A DNA stretch of 64,000 nt from Herpetosiphon geysericola (GTDB lineage Bacteria > Chloroflexota > Chloroflexia > Chloroflexales > Herpetosiphonaceae). Of this stretch, positions 33,349-41,511 are shown one piece after another (positions within the stretch are counted from its first letter, which is position 1; each line of letters starts with the position of its first letter). Location: assembly GCF_001306135.1 (NCBI RefSeq), contig NZ_LGKP01000006.1, positions 1 through 64,000 of the forward strand. The letters run 5' to 3'. The notes under the pieces are model-generated. The model ran no database searches, was not told the DNA's origin, and saw only the letters and a program-made list of their open reading frames with translations. A program made the translations under genes and the position numbers.

Positions 33349-33663
33349 ATGAATGGCAGCCAATTATTCTTAACTGCCTTGATTTTGGCTGGGAATGTGC
33401 TGTGGTGGTTGCGTGGGGTTCGTGCCAGCGAAAATTGGTTTTTTGGTCAATGGCTGAGCCAGCGTTGGCAGGTAGAAATTCGGCGGAGCGAGCGCTTTAA
33501 AGGCAAAACTTGGGAAATTCATCCGAATGACGCTGCCAAATTGAGCACTGGCAAACGGGCAAGCTTTCAGGTGCTACAAAGTATTTTTCCATTAATTACC
33601 GCTATTCCAACGATTCTCTCAATTTTTCTAATCACTTGGGTTGTCGCAATGTTTGGCCAATAG
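33349..33663 (+). CDS. Small hypothetical membrane protein
   Basis: About 104 residues with a hydrophobic segment at each end (roughly 6-22 and 77-100) and a basic middle part (RRSERFKGKTW...). ATG 33349 is chosen because AGGAG is eight bases upstream; the ATG at 33343 is too close to it. The family is unknown. It lies alone between a terminator and the glycosyltransferase promoter. Confidence 0.55.
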   Translation: MNGSQLFLTALILAGNVLWWLRGVRASENWFFGQWLSQRWQVEIRRSERFKGKTWEIHPNDAAKLSTGKRASFQVLQSIFPLITAIPTILSIFLITWVVAMFGQ

Positions 33664-33682
33664 CAGCAATCGGCCTGAGCAC

Positions 33683-33691
33683 TGGTATAAT
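33683..33691 (+). promoter_or_regulatory. Extended -10 promoter of the GT4 gene
   Basis: TGGTATAAT (33683-33691) is identical to the promoter before the T-box. It lies 36 bases before the GTG at 33728. Confidence 0.6.
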
Positions 33692-33727
33692 GCAGCCTGA
33701 TCGCTTGCAGCAATGGGAGTATTTATT

Positions 33728-34864
33728 GTGCGGATTGGGATTAGTGGCACGTTCTGGGCTGAACCAATGGTGGGCAGCGGCCAATATTTACGCCATTTAA
33801 TTGAACATTTGCCCCATGTTGGGCCACAGCATGAATATGTGCTCTTCTTGCCCGCCTATACTCAAGCCGAAATTCCCCAAATTCCGCATATTGCTGTCGA
33901 TTTGGTGCCAACTCCATTCGATAAGCTGCACCCAAAATTGGCCAAGCTCTGGTATGAGCAAATCGAGTTGCCCCGCGCTGCTTTGCGCCTGGCAGTTGAT
34001 ATGTTGCATGTGCCCTATTATGCACCGCCACGCCGCCAATTAGTGCCAACCGTGGTCACGGTGCACGATCTGATTCCATTAATTTTGCCAGTTTATCGTG
34101 GCTCGATGATGATGCGGGCGTATACTGCGCTGGCCACAAGCGCTGTGCGGCGTTGCCGCCAATTAGTCGCGGTCTCCGACCATACCCGCGATGATATTAT
34201 TGATATTTTGAAGGTTAATGCCTTACAAGTGCATACAATTTATGAAGGTGTTGCCCCTGATTATCAACCGCAGAGCGAAGCCCAAATTAGCCAAACCCTG
34301 CAACGATTTAATATTACCCAGCCCTATTTTTATTATATTGGCGGTTTTGATGTGCGTAAAAATCTCACGACCTTGTTACGCGCATTTGGCCGCGTGCGTC
34401 GCCGCATCGATCAACCAATTAAATTAGTGATTGCTGGCAACCGCCCCAAAGTAACTTCAGCATTTTTCCCTGCTTTAGAAACCACAATCCTCGATGAAGA
34501 TTTAGCTGCTGATATTATTTTTACTGGTCGCGTATCGAATGCAGAAAATGCGGCGTTATTTGCTGGCGCGCATGCATTTGTTTGGCCCTCCACCTATGAA
34601 GGTTTTGGCTTGCCACCATTAGAAGCGATGAGTTGTGGCACGCCTGTTATTTCTTCAAACACCAGTAGCATGCCCGAAATCATTGGCGAAGCTGGAATTT
34701 TGCTGCCGCCGCATGATACTGAAGCGTGGGCCATGGCAATGCTGCGCATGTTAAATGATCAAGCATTAAATACCGAATATCGCCAACGTGGTTTGCAACG
34801 AGCCAGCCAATTTAATTGGCATAGCTTTGCAGCCCAGATGATTAAGGTTTATGAGAAAGCCTAG
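33728..34864 (+). CDS. GT4-family glycosyltransferase
   Basis: 378 residues with a GT-B fold and retaining mechanism, transferring a sugar from a nucleotide donor in the cytoplasm. The acceptor-side loop is GSGQYLRHL near the N-terminus. The C-terminal domain starts at YFYYIGGFDVRKNL. The E-x7-E donor motif is EGFGLPPLE (about 288), followed by AMSCGTPVISSNTSSMPE. GGGAG eight bases before GTG 33728 favours that start; ATG 33713 (five residues longer) overlaps this site. Product unknown; probably cell-surface polysaccharide. Confidence 0.9.
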   Translation: MRIGISGTFWAEPMVGSGQYLRHLIEHLPHVGPQHEYVLFLPAYTQAEIPQIPHIAVDLVPTPFDKLHPKLAKLWYEQIELPRAALRLAVDMLHVPYYAPPRRQLVPTVVTVHDLIPLILPVYRGSMMMRAYTALATSAVRRCRQLVAVSDHTRDDIIDILKVNALQVHTIYEGVAPDYQPQSEAQISQTLQRFNITQPYFYYIGGFDVRKNLTTLLRAFGRVRRRIDQPIKLVIAGNRPKVTSAFFPALETTILDEDLAADIIFTGRVSNAENAALFAGAHAFVWPSTYEGFGLPPLEAMSCGTPVISSNTSSMPEIIGEAGILLPPHDTEAWAMAMLRMLNDQALNTEYRQRGLQRASQFNWHSFAAQMIKVYEKA

Positions 34865-35318
34865 ATCATGATCATGTTTGGATGATTGCAAAGCCCTAAA
34901 TCCTTTAAATTGCCACTTTTTCCGCTGAGCATGGGGCCAAAAAGCTGCTTATTGTAGTTAAATAATATTAATAAAACTACGAAAATTAGTAAAAAAGAGC
35001 TTAATTTTGCAACTAAATTATGGTCAACTTTGTGCTTAGCATCACATAATGATTAGAGTTTTCTCATCCATTTTCAAGAAAGTATGTGCTAAAAAGAGCG
35101 AAAATGGGCTGATTTATGGCTTTGGAATGGGCTAAAAGTCCTATCTGATAAGCAGCTGAAAAGCTTAAGCGAGGAGTCTGAAAAATAGCTGAGATTTGCA
35201 AACATGGAACAAATATGTTAACTTCCCTTTCGGCATTGCACGATGCATAAACGTTAATTATTTAATTGTCAGCGCGATATCATTAAGCCGCGTTTGATAA
35301 TAGGGAGGTTACAGCTGC
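34865..35318. other. A+T-rich leader without a recognised element
   Basis: The 454-base gap before the NlpC/P60 gene has no credible reading frame. It is A+T-rich with several short local palindromes (for example AAAAGCTT around 35160). I looked for the c-di-AMP (ydaO) riboswitch often found before such hydrolases and did not find its conserved core. It may hold a long leader and promoter that I cannot define. Confidence 0.4.
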
Positions 35319-36989
35319 ATGCAAGATGCTAAGTCCTCGAATGATCTGATCCAAGAAGATCATGATCTCCAAGACTTCCAGCAGCGGGCTGTGAACAACG
35401 AAAATTCGCTTTTACGAACGACCGGTTTACGCCAACGCGTAAATGCCCGTTCTGTTTCTGCACTTCGTGCGGTTCCATCGTACCTGCGCAAAGCTCCACG
35501 TCGCTACCTACTTCATCTTATGGTGCTTTCGCTGTTACCTGTTGGTTTAGTGGTCAACAAAAACGCCACCACGCCTCAGGTCGATACAGCAATTCTGGTC
35601 AGCGCATCGCCAACTGCTGAACGCCAAGTTCGGCCAGCCCTTGGTTTGATGACCATGACCCACCGTAACGAACCAGCACCGTTGACAGCCCTCAATGATT
35701 CAGAGGCCACGCCTGATCCAGGTGTTGGCGATGGGCCAATTACGAGCCCAGACTTTGATGATTCGTTGGTTATTCCTGTAGGCCGACCTGTCAATAATAC
35801 TCCGACCTATCCCGAAGCAGTGATTAGCGGCGATATTGCCAATTTGCGCAATGGCCCTAGCACTGAATTTGATCGCTTAGATAAATTAGATTCTGGCACC
35901 AAGGTAAAGGTTGTGGCTCGCCACGCCGATTGGGTGCAAGTGCGCACCGAAGGTGGTCAAGAAGGCTGGCTCGCCGCTGATTTGGTTGATTTAGACCAAG
36001 CAGTGATCGATGCTTTGCCCGATGCGCCAAACGTGCCAACTCCACCACCAGCCAAAGTGGGCAAAATCACCCAAGACAATTTGAACTTGCGTGATGGCCC
36101 CGGTACTGACTATATCAGTATGAAGAAGCTGGGCCTTGATAGCCAAGTTTCATTGTTGGCCCGCTACCAAGGTTGGTATCAAATTGAAACTGGTGAAGGC
36201 ACTGTTGGTTGGGTTTCAGCAGAATTCTTGAATCTTGAAGCTGGCGTTGCCGAGCGCATCGCCGAAGCCGAATCGATTCCATCAGCCAACCCAGCTTTGG
36301 TTGGTTGGGCAACTGACGAAGGCGTAAACCTGCGCTCTGGCCCAAGCACCAAGTTCGATTCATTGGGTAAACTGAGCAAAGGTGCTGAATTAGGCTTGTT
36401 GGCTCGTTACAAAGAATGGGTCAAAGTCGAAACAGCGAAGGGAACCAAAGGCTGGATCTCACAAGATTTGGTTGATGTCAGCAACTTTGTGTTCCGCCGG
36501 GTGCCATTTACCGATAATGTTCCTTCACTTCCTGCTGCACCTGCTCCTAAAAAGAGCAATCCCGCTAAGCCTCAACCTGCTGGTGGCGGCGGTGGTGGTG
36601 GCACTGCTAGCGGTGATGTTGCCTCGATGGCTTGGGCCTATGTTGGCTACAGCTATCGCTGGGGCGGCGAAAGCCCAAGTGGCGGCTTTGATTGTAGTGG
36701 CTTGACCAAGTATTTGTATCGCCAAGTTGGCGTGAGCTTGCCTCACAGTGCTGCTGGCCAATATAGCAGCGCCTATGGCACCTTCATTGGTAGCATGAGC
36801 AACTTGCAACCAGGCGACTTGTTGTTCTACGCTGGCACTGCTGGCCCTGGTATCACTCACGTAGGCATCTACGTTGGCGATGGTATTATGGTCAACGCAA
36901 TGACTCCCGCTTCGGGTGTTGGTGCTGTCAGCATCTATAGCAGCTACTGGCTCAATCACTATTACGGCGCGCTGCGGCCTTATCGCTAG
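35319..36989 (+). CDS. Cell-wall hydrolase: three SH3b domains and NlpC/P60 peptidase
   Basis: 556 residues. A cytoplasmic N-terminus of about 60 residues and one membrane helix (about 64-80) anchor it; a spacer follows. Three bacterial SH3 domains come next, at about 165-230, 250-310 and 325-390. Each has an NLRxGPxT turn (NLRNGPSTE, NLRDGPGTD, NLRSGPSTK) and ends in a GWL/GWV/GWI strand, and they probably bind peptidoglycan. After a Pro/Gly linker the NlpC/P60 domain (about 435-556) has the catalytic cysteine in FDCSGL (about 458), histidine in THVGIYVG (about 513), and a third polar residue downstream. It should cleave peptide stems of peptidoglycan. GGGAGG precedes the ATG. Confidence 0.93.
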   Translation: MQDAKSSNDLIQEDHDLQDFQQRAVNNENSLLRTTGLRQRVNARSVSALRAVPSYLRKAPRRYLLHLMVLSLLPVGLVVNKNATTPQVDTAILVSASPTAERQVRPALGLMTMTHRNEPAPLTALNDSEATPDPGVGDGPITSPDFDDSLVIPVGRPVNNTPTYPEAVISGDIANLRNGPSTEFDRLDKLDSGTKVKVVARHADWVQVRTEGGQEGWLAADLVDLDQAVIDALPDAPNVPTPPPAKVGKITQDNLNLRDGPGTDYISMKKLGLDSQVSLLARYQGWYQIETGEGTVGWVSAEFLNLEAGVAERIAEAESIPSANPALVGWATDEGVNLRSGPSTKFDSLGKLSKGAELGLLARYKEWVKVETAKGTKGWISQDLVDVSNFVFRRVPFTDNVPSLPAAPAPKKSNPAKPQPAGGGGGGGTASGDVASMAWAYVGYSYRWGGESPSGGFDCSGLTKYLYRQVGVSLPHSAAGQYSSAYGTFIGSMSNLQPGDLLFYAGTAGPGITHVGIYVGDGIMVNAMTPASGVGAVSIYSSYWLNHYYGALRPYR

Positions 36990-37018
36990 TTGCTGTTCCA
37001 TAGATAACCATAGAAGCA

Positions 37019-37060
37019 AGAAGCGTTCCACAATATTGTGGGACGCTTCTTTTGTTTTTT
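37019..37060 (+). terminator. Rho-independent terminator of the NlpC/P60 gene
   Basis: AGAAGCGTTCCACAAT (37019-37034) pairs with ATTGTGGGACGCTTCT (37035-37050) with one T-G wobble, followed by TTTGTTTTTT. Confidence 0.92.
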
Positions 37061-37077
37061 GGCTTAATCTCGGCTAC

Positions 37078-37083
37078 TATAAT
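37078..37083 (+). promoter_or_regulatory. -10 element of the DUF4230 gene
   Basis: A perfect TATAAT (37078-37083) lies 38 bases before ATG 37122, just after the terminator. Confidence 0.45.
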
Positions 37084-37121
37084 TGCGCGTAAGGCTATTT
37101 CATAGTGGGGAGGATAACCCT

Positions 37122-37784
37122 ATGCGAATTCGGACGACGCTCATGTTGGTGTTGGTGTTGGCGCTGATTGGCGTGGTTGGCTATGCGTTTCTATCACCAT
37201 CATTTGGTGTTGATGGAATTATGGCCAAACCAACCTCAACAATTAAGCCAGGTATGACCGTGCTCCAAGCAATCCGCCGCCAAGCTAAACTTTCAACCCT
37301 CTCGATGAGCTTCACCAAAGACACCACAATTATTCGTGAACATGGCGTTTTGGGCGCTTGTACAGAGGAAATTACCTATCTTGGCTATTTCAATGTGCAA
37401 GCAGGCATCGATTTGAGCAAAATTAGCGAAGAACGCTTAATTGTCAGCAACGATGGCTACCCCGACCAAGCAACCGTCGAAATTGTGTTGCCCGATGCCG
37501 AACTATTGAGCAACGAGCTTGATACCCAAAATAGTCGGCTGATTGCTCAAGATACGCCCAAGTGGTTGCCTGGTTGTTCACACGAAATTGCCGACATGAC
37601 CATCGAAGCCCAAAATACGCTGCGTGAGCAAGTTCGTCAAGATGCGCTGGAAAAAGGCATTCTCTCACAATCGCAGCAACAAGCTAGCGAAGAACTTGGG
37701 CGTTTATTAACTGATGTTGGCTATACAAACATCACTATTCGGGCCTCAAACGGCTCAATTCTCTACTCAACCAAACCGCAATAA
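37122..37784 (+). CDS. DUF4230 membrane-anchored protein
   Basis: 220 residues. One N-terminal helix (MRIRTTLMLVLVLALIGVV) anchors an outer domain of the DUF4230 type. The hallmark YFNVQAGIDLSKI segment is followed by VEIVLPDAELLSNELD. A long helical region (MTIEAQNTLREQVRQDALEKG) precedes the final strand YTNITIRAS. Such proteins have no known function. GGGAGG eight bases before ATG 37122 fixes the start. The MscS gene follows after 20 bases, and pxpA overlaps that, suggesting one transcript. Confidence 0.8.
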   Translation: MRIRTTLMLVLVLALIGVVGYAFLSPSFGVDGIMAKPTSTIKPGMTVLQAIRRQAKLSTLSMSFTKDTTIIREHGVLGACTEEITYLGYFNVQAGIDLSKISEERLIVSNDGYPDQATVEIVLPDAELLSNELDTQNSRLIAQDTPKWLPGCSHEIADMTIEAQNTLREQVRQDALEKGILSQSQQQASEELGRLLTDVGYTNITIRASNGSILYSTKPQ

Positions 37785-37804
37785 GCCAAGTATGAGGATC
37801 GTCT

Positions 37805-38593
37805 ATGGATTGGAATCTATGGGGGCAGCAGGCGCAGGAGTTTGCAATTCGGGTGTTGCCACGAGTGCTGGCCGCAATCGTTATCTTATTAACCTTGCGC
37901 TATGGCATTCGGCTGGCCAACGGTGCAACCAATCGCGTACTTAAACGCGTTGAGCTACCGAGTGAAGCCGAAAGCTTAATTTTGCGCTTGGTGCGCATTT
38001 TGGTGATCGTTGCAGGTTTGGTGATTGTATTGCTGGTGATGGGCTGGGGCCAGCTGGCGCTTTCGTTTGTGGCTGGCTTAGGTGTGAGTGGCTTAATCAT
38101 CGGTTTTGCTTTGCAAGATATCACCAAAAATTTGGCTGCTGGAATTTTGTTATTGTTTCAGCGCCCGTTTCGAGTTGGCGATCGGATTTTAATTGGCAAT
38201 GATGAGGGCACTGTGACCGATATTGCAGTGCGAGCCACGACTATGCGCACTGCTGATGGCCGCGAGGTGATGGTGCCGAATGCCACGATTTACACTGGCA
38301 CAATCACCAATTTGACCCGCTACGTGCAACGCCGCCATAGCGTTGAATTAACCCTCAAACGTGATGTTGATTTTGCCCCTGTTTTACAAGCCTTAACTGA
38401 AATTGCCCGCACCACTGAGCATGTGCTCGAAAAACCTGCCGCCGAAGTGTTGATTACTGCGATAAAAGCTGATGGCCTGATTGTCGAAACTCGTTTTTGG
38501 TTGCCATCGAAGGGCGTGGATAGTAATCTCGTGCGCTCTAATTTGGCTGGGCGTTTACGGGCCAAAGCCCTAGCCGAGGATTGGCTGGCATGA
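37805..38593 (+). CDS. Small-conductance mechanosensitive channel (MscS family)
   Basis: 262 residues, close to the minimal MscS core (E. coli MscS is 286). Three membrane helices: about 22-40, 62-85 and the pore-lining helix 90-118 with GLGVSGLIIGFALQDITKNL. The beta domain follows: RPFRVGDRILI, GTVTDIAVRATTMRTADGRE and VMVPNATIYTGTITNL. Opens on membrane tension to release solutes during osmotic downshock. Its stop overlaps the pxpA start by four bases (ATGA), so the two are translationally coupled. Confidence 0.93.
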   Translation: MDWNLWGQQAQEFAIRVLPRVLAAIVILLTLRYGIRLANGATNRVLKRVELPSEAESLILRLVRILVIVAGLVIVLLVMGWGQLALSFVAGLGVSGLIIGFALQDITKNLAAGILLLFQRPFRVGDRILIGNDEGTVTDIAVRATTMRTADGREVMVPNATIYTGTITNLTRYVQRRHSVELTLKRDVDFAPVLQALTEIARTTEHVLEKPAAEVLITAIKADGLIVETRFWLPSKGVDSNLVRSNLAGRLRAKALAEDWLA

Positions 38594-39330
38594 GCATCGA
38601 TCTCAATGCAGATTTGGGCGAAGGTGGTGCATTTGATACCCAGTTGATGCCGCTGCTTTCGTCATGCAACATTGCCTGCGGCGGCCATGCTGGCGACGAA
38701 CAAAGCATGCGCACAGCCTTGCGTTTGGCCCAGCAGCATGATGTTTGTGTTGGCGCTCATCCAAGCTACCCTGATCGGGCGCACTTTGGGCGGGTGGTGA
38801 TTGCGCTTGAACCAAGCCAACTCCAAGCGAGCATCATTGAGCAAATTATCCAGTTACAACGTTTGGCGAGTGAGCAAGGGACTAAGGTACGCTATGTTAA
38901 ACCGCATGGCGCTTTATATAATCAAGCTGCGATTGATGCGGATTTGGCGCAGTTGCTGATTACAACAATTCAAAACATCGATCCAAGCCTTGTGCTGATG
39001 GGGTTGGCTGGCAGTGTGTTGCTTAAACAAGCGGCAGCGGCAGGCGTGCAGACGATCGCCGAAGGCTTTATCGACCGAGCCTATGAAACTGATGGCCAAT
39101 TGCGTTCGCGCAGCTTGGCTGGGGCCGTGCATCACGACCAGACGGTGGCACTCCAACAGGCTTTAGCGCTTGCCAAAGGCATGCCGTTTCCAAGTTATAC
39201 TAATGTACCAATCAGATTAACCGTACAAAGTTTGTGCTTGCATAGCGATACGCCGCAAGCACTGGCTTTTGCCCAAGCGGTTCGTACTGCGCTAGTAGCC
39301 GACGCTATGACGATTCGGGCAGCATGCTGA
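38590..39330 (+). CDS. pxpA: 5-oxoprolinase subunit PxpA (LamB/YcsF family)
   Basis: 246 residues, full length for the family. PxpA carries the metal-like active-site barrel that hydrolyses 5-oxoproline together with PxpB and PxpC. Signatures are IDLNADLGEG at the N-terminus, SCNIACGGHAGD, VGAHPSYPDRAHFGR, VKPHGALYN and FIDRAYETDGQLRSRS. The start at ATG 38590 lies in an ATGA overlap with the MscS gene. Its partners pxpC (8612) and pxpB (26855) are on the same strand but far away. The pairing with a mechanosensitive channel is unexpected. Confidence 0.94.
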   Translation: MSIDLNADLGEGGAFDTQLMPLLSSCNIACGGHAGDEQSMRTALRLAQQHDVCVGAHPSYPDRAHFGRVVIALEPSQLQASIIEQIIQLQRLASEQGTKVRYVKPHGALYNQAAIDADLAQLLITTIQNIDPSLVLMGLAGSVLLKQAAAAGVQTIAEGFIDRAYETDGQLRSRSLAGAVHHDQTVALQQALALAKGMPFPSYTNVPIRLTVQSLCLHSDTPQALAFAQAVRTALVADAMTIRAAC

Positions 39331-39355
39331 GCAACTTGCGATGGCGTGTTGGCTA

Positions 39356-39364
39356 TGCTAGACT
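39356..39364 (+). promoter_or_regulatory. Extended -10 promoter upstream of the 39396 gene
   Basis: TGCTAGACT (39356-39364) fits the TGn extended -10 pattern and lies 31 bases before ATG 39396. Confidence 0.4.
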
Positions 39365-39395
39365 CGCTATAGCACAATCCAGACAGGAGTAGCCT

Positions 39396-39833
39396 ATGAC
39401 AATCACTGATCGCATGTTGATTGGGGCAATTGCCAGCAATCCCGGCGATTATGAGAAGGCAGGTCAGGCACGCTATTGTTTTACTACCCAAACAATTTAC
39501 TTTTCGAGCGCCAAAAACCCTGCGCCGGAAGATGCCAATAATAACTATTTCGACTTGCCCGCACTCAACGCTGATGGCTCCAAAAAATTAGTAACTGCCT
39601 TTCAACGCTATATCAAGCGCTGGCCCGAAGATCGCCAAGCGATTATCGAAAAATTTGCTTTACGCCGTGGCTGGGAGCTAGCCATGGAGCTGCATTATGG
39701 CGGCGGCGCATTAACTGATCAAGAATCAGCTGAATGGCGCAAAATTGTTGATGGTCGGCTAACCCAATTGGTGGCTGCTGCTCGTCGTTATATTGAAGCT
39801 GGGCCGGGTTCGGCCAAGGAAATTATTGAATGA
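39396..39833 (+). CDS. Hypothetical protein upstream of apt
   Basis: 145 residues, soluble, not recognised. Its N-terminal part includes MLIGAIASNPGDYEKAG and CFTTQTIYFSSA. The C-terminal half is helical, with QRYIKRWPEDRQAII and a run ending RRYIEAGPGSAKEIIE. CAGGAG precedes the ATG. Its stop overlaps the apt start by four bases (ATGA), so it is expressed with the purine-salvage enzyme and may share a metabolic role, but the sequence gives no direct evidence. Confidence 0.65.
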   Translation: MTITDRMLIGAIASNPGDYEKAGQARYCFTTQTIYFSSAKNPAPEDANNNYFDLPALNADGSKKLVTAFQRYIKRWPEDRQAIIEKFALRRGWELAMELHYGGGALTDQESAEWRKIVDGRLTQLVAAARRYIEAGPGSAKEIIE

Positions 39834-40348
39834 GCCTCGATTTAACCCAGTTTGTTCGCAATATCCCCGATTTTCCAATCCCTGGGGTTCAATTTAAAGA
39901 TATTACGCCGTTGTTGGGCAATGCAGCAGCCTTCGATGCAGCAATTGAGCACTTTGCCCAGCGCTATGCCAACCAGCAATTACAAGCGATTGTCGGGATT
40001 GAATCACGGGGCTTTATTTTTGGTGCACCGTTAGCCTTGCGCTTGGGGATTGGCTTTGTGCCCATTCGCAAGCCAGGCAAATTGCCAGCCCAAACTATCG
40101 GCGTCGATTATAGCTTGGAATATGGCACCAATCGTTTGGAAATTCACCACGATGCCTTGCAAGCTGGCGATCGCGTAGTCGTGATCGACGATCTTTTGGC
40201 GACTGGCGGAACCGTGGTTGCGGCCTGCGATTTGCTCAATCAGCTTGGGGCCGAGGTGGTTGAGGCAGCATTTTTAATTGAATTGACCTTTTTAGGTGGG
40301 CGCGAAAAACTTGGCGATCGGCCATATTACGCCCAAATTCAATACTAA
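39830..40348 (+). CDS. apt: Adenine phosphoribosyltransferase
   Basis: 172 residues, the normal length. Converts adenine and PRPP to AMP in purine salvage. DFPIPGVQFKDITPLL at the N-terminus, GIESRGFIFGAPLAL, FVPIRKPGKLPA (the flexible loop) and the PRPP-binding motif VVVIDDLLATGGT are all present in order. It is coupled by ATGA to the hypothetical gene upstream. A short imperfect stem-loop follows at 40360-40388. Confidence 0.96.
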   Translation: MSLDLTQFVRNIPDFPIPGVQFKDITPLLGNAAAFDAAIEHFAQRYANQQLQAIVGIESRGFIFGAPLALRLGIGFVPIRKPGKLPAQTIGVDYSLEYGTNRLEIHHDALQAGDRVVVIDDLLATGGTVVAACDLLNQLGAEVVEAAFLIELTFLGGREKLGDRPYYAQIQY

Positions 40349-40359
40349 ACCGACAATGA

Positions 40360-40388
40360 GGCCAGCACGCGCCACAAGCATGCTGGTC
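40360..40388 (+). terminator. Weak stem-loop after apt
   Basis: GGCCAGCA (40360-40367) and TGCTGGTC (40381-40388) pair over eight positions with one wobble. No T-run follows, so readthrough into the TPR gene at 40420 is possible. Confidence 0.3.
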
Positions 40389-40419
40389 TTAGGTTGTCCA
40401 ATGGCGGGAGGTTGGTGCG

Positions 40420-41508
40420 ATGGGGTACGCCGCCGATCTTTGTAATCAAGCAACTCAGCTTTTTCGGCAAGGCCAGTTTCGCAGCGCTGCGAGTTTGTTG
40501 GAGCAGGGAATTGTCGTCGCGCGCCAAGAAGCCGATAAAGATAATGAATTGCTGTGCTACCAAAAGCTGACCGCAGCCCTGATGAACTTGGACGAAAGTC
40601 AACAGGCCTTGGAGTTGGCAACCACGATGTTGGCGCGCGCGCGACAGCTGAACGAGCCACACTATGAATTAGTAGCCACGATTCGGCTCTGTAGCGCGTT
40701 GATCGACCTTGATCTCAAAGGTCGTTGGCCTGAAATTAAGTTGTTGTTGCTCGATTGTTTGCAACAAGCCGAAGCCCGCGAGACCAGTGCTTGGCAACTC
40801 GATTGTTTGCGCTTGCTTGCTGGCAACGCTATGACCATGCAAGAGTATGATGATGCCCTGAGCTATGCCCAACAGGGCTTGAGCATCATTCGCCACGATA
40901 CCTACTCCGCCGATTTCTACCGCTATGTCTTTTATCGCGTGCTCCAACGCCTGCATTCGCAGCGCGAAGAACATGCCGATGCCTTACGCTATGGCTTGCT
41001 CTCGTTTGAGTATGCTCAACGCGAAGGCAACCCTGCTTGGGTTGTGCTGGCACGGCGTTATTTGGCTCATCTCCACTATCAACAAGGCAATTTGCAAGAA
41101 GCATTTAATTTGTTTAGCGAAAATGTTGCCACAGCCTTAGCCTACGATTGTGCCAACGATCATCAAGATGCGACCATGTGGCGCGCCGAAATTGCCCTAC
41201 AATTAGAGATGGGCGAACAAGCCTTGGAGTTTGCCCGCGAAGCGCTGGCCTTGGCCCGCCAACGCTTGCACGCTCGCGATGAGGCTTGGGCGTTGTTAGC
41301 TAATGTGCGGGCGTTGTACAAATTGAATCGCAGCGATGAAGCTTGGTATTTTGCCAACGAAGCCTATTATTTTGCCCAAACCCAACAGTTTGAGCATCGG
41401 CTGAAAGAAGCCCGCGAATGGATCGAAACGCTGACCAAAAAACAAGCAGCGCCCATCGCCGCCAAGACCCAAGGCTCATGGTTTGATCGTCTAATCGGAA
41501 AGCGCTGA
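40420..41508 (+). CDS. TPR-repeat protein
   Basis: 362 residues, almost wholly helical. It starts with ADLCNQATQLFRQGQFRSAASLLEQGI, a clear TPR unit, and continues with about seven more helix-turn-helix units. Examples are ALELATTMLARARQL, ALSYAQQGLSII, ALRYGLLSFEYAQREG, AFNLFSENVATALAYD, ALEFAREALALARQRL and AWYFANEAYYFAQTQ. It ends in a basic tail. TPR proteins act as scaffolds. Only three bases separate its stop from the first HSP90-like gene, and a second follows, so the three form one unit; a co-chaperone-like role is inference. GGGAGG precedes the ATG. Confidence 0.85.
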   Translation: MGYAADLCNQATQLFRQGQFRSAASLLEQGIVVARQEADKDNELLCYQKLTAALMNLDESQQALELATTMLARARQLNEPHYELVATIRLCSALIDLDLKGRWPEIKLLLLDCLQQAEARETSAWQLDCLRLLAGNAMTMQEYDDALSYAQQGLSIIRHDTYSADFYRYVFYRVLQRLHSQREEHADALRYGLLSFEYAQREGNPAWVVLARRYLAHLHYQQGNLQEAFNLFSENVATALAYDCANDHQDATMWRAEIALQLEMGEQALEFAREALALARQRLHARDEAWALLANVRALYKLNRSDEAWYFANEAYYFAQTQQFEHRLKEAREWIETLTKKQAAPIAAKTQGSWFDRLIGKR

Positions 41509-41511
41509 GTG

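Noticed and set aside
34865-35318. c-di-AMP (ydaO-type) riboswitch before the NlpC/P60 gene
   Set aside because: The conserved core segments could not be found in order.
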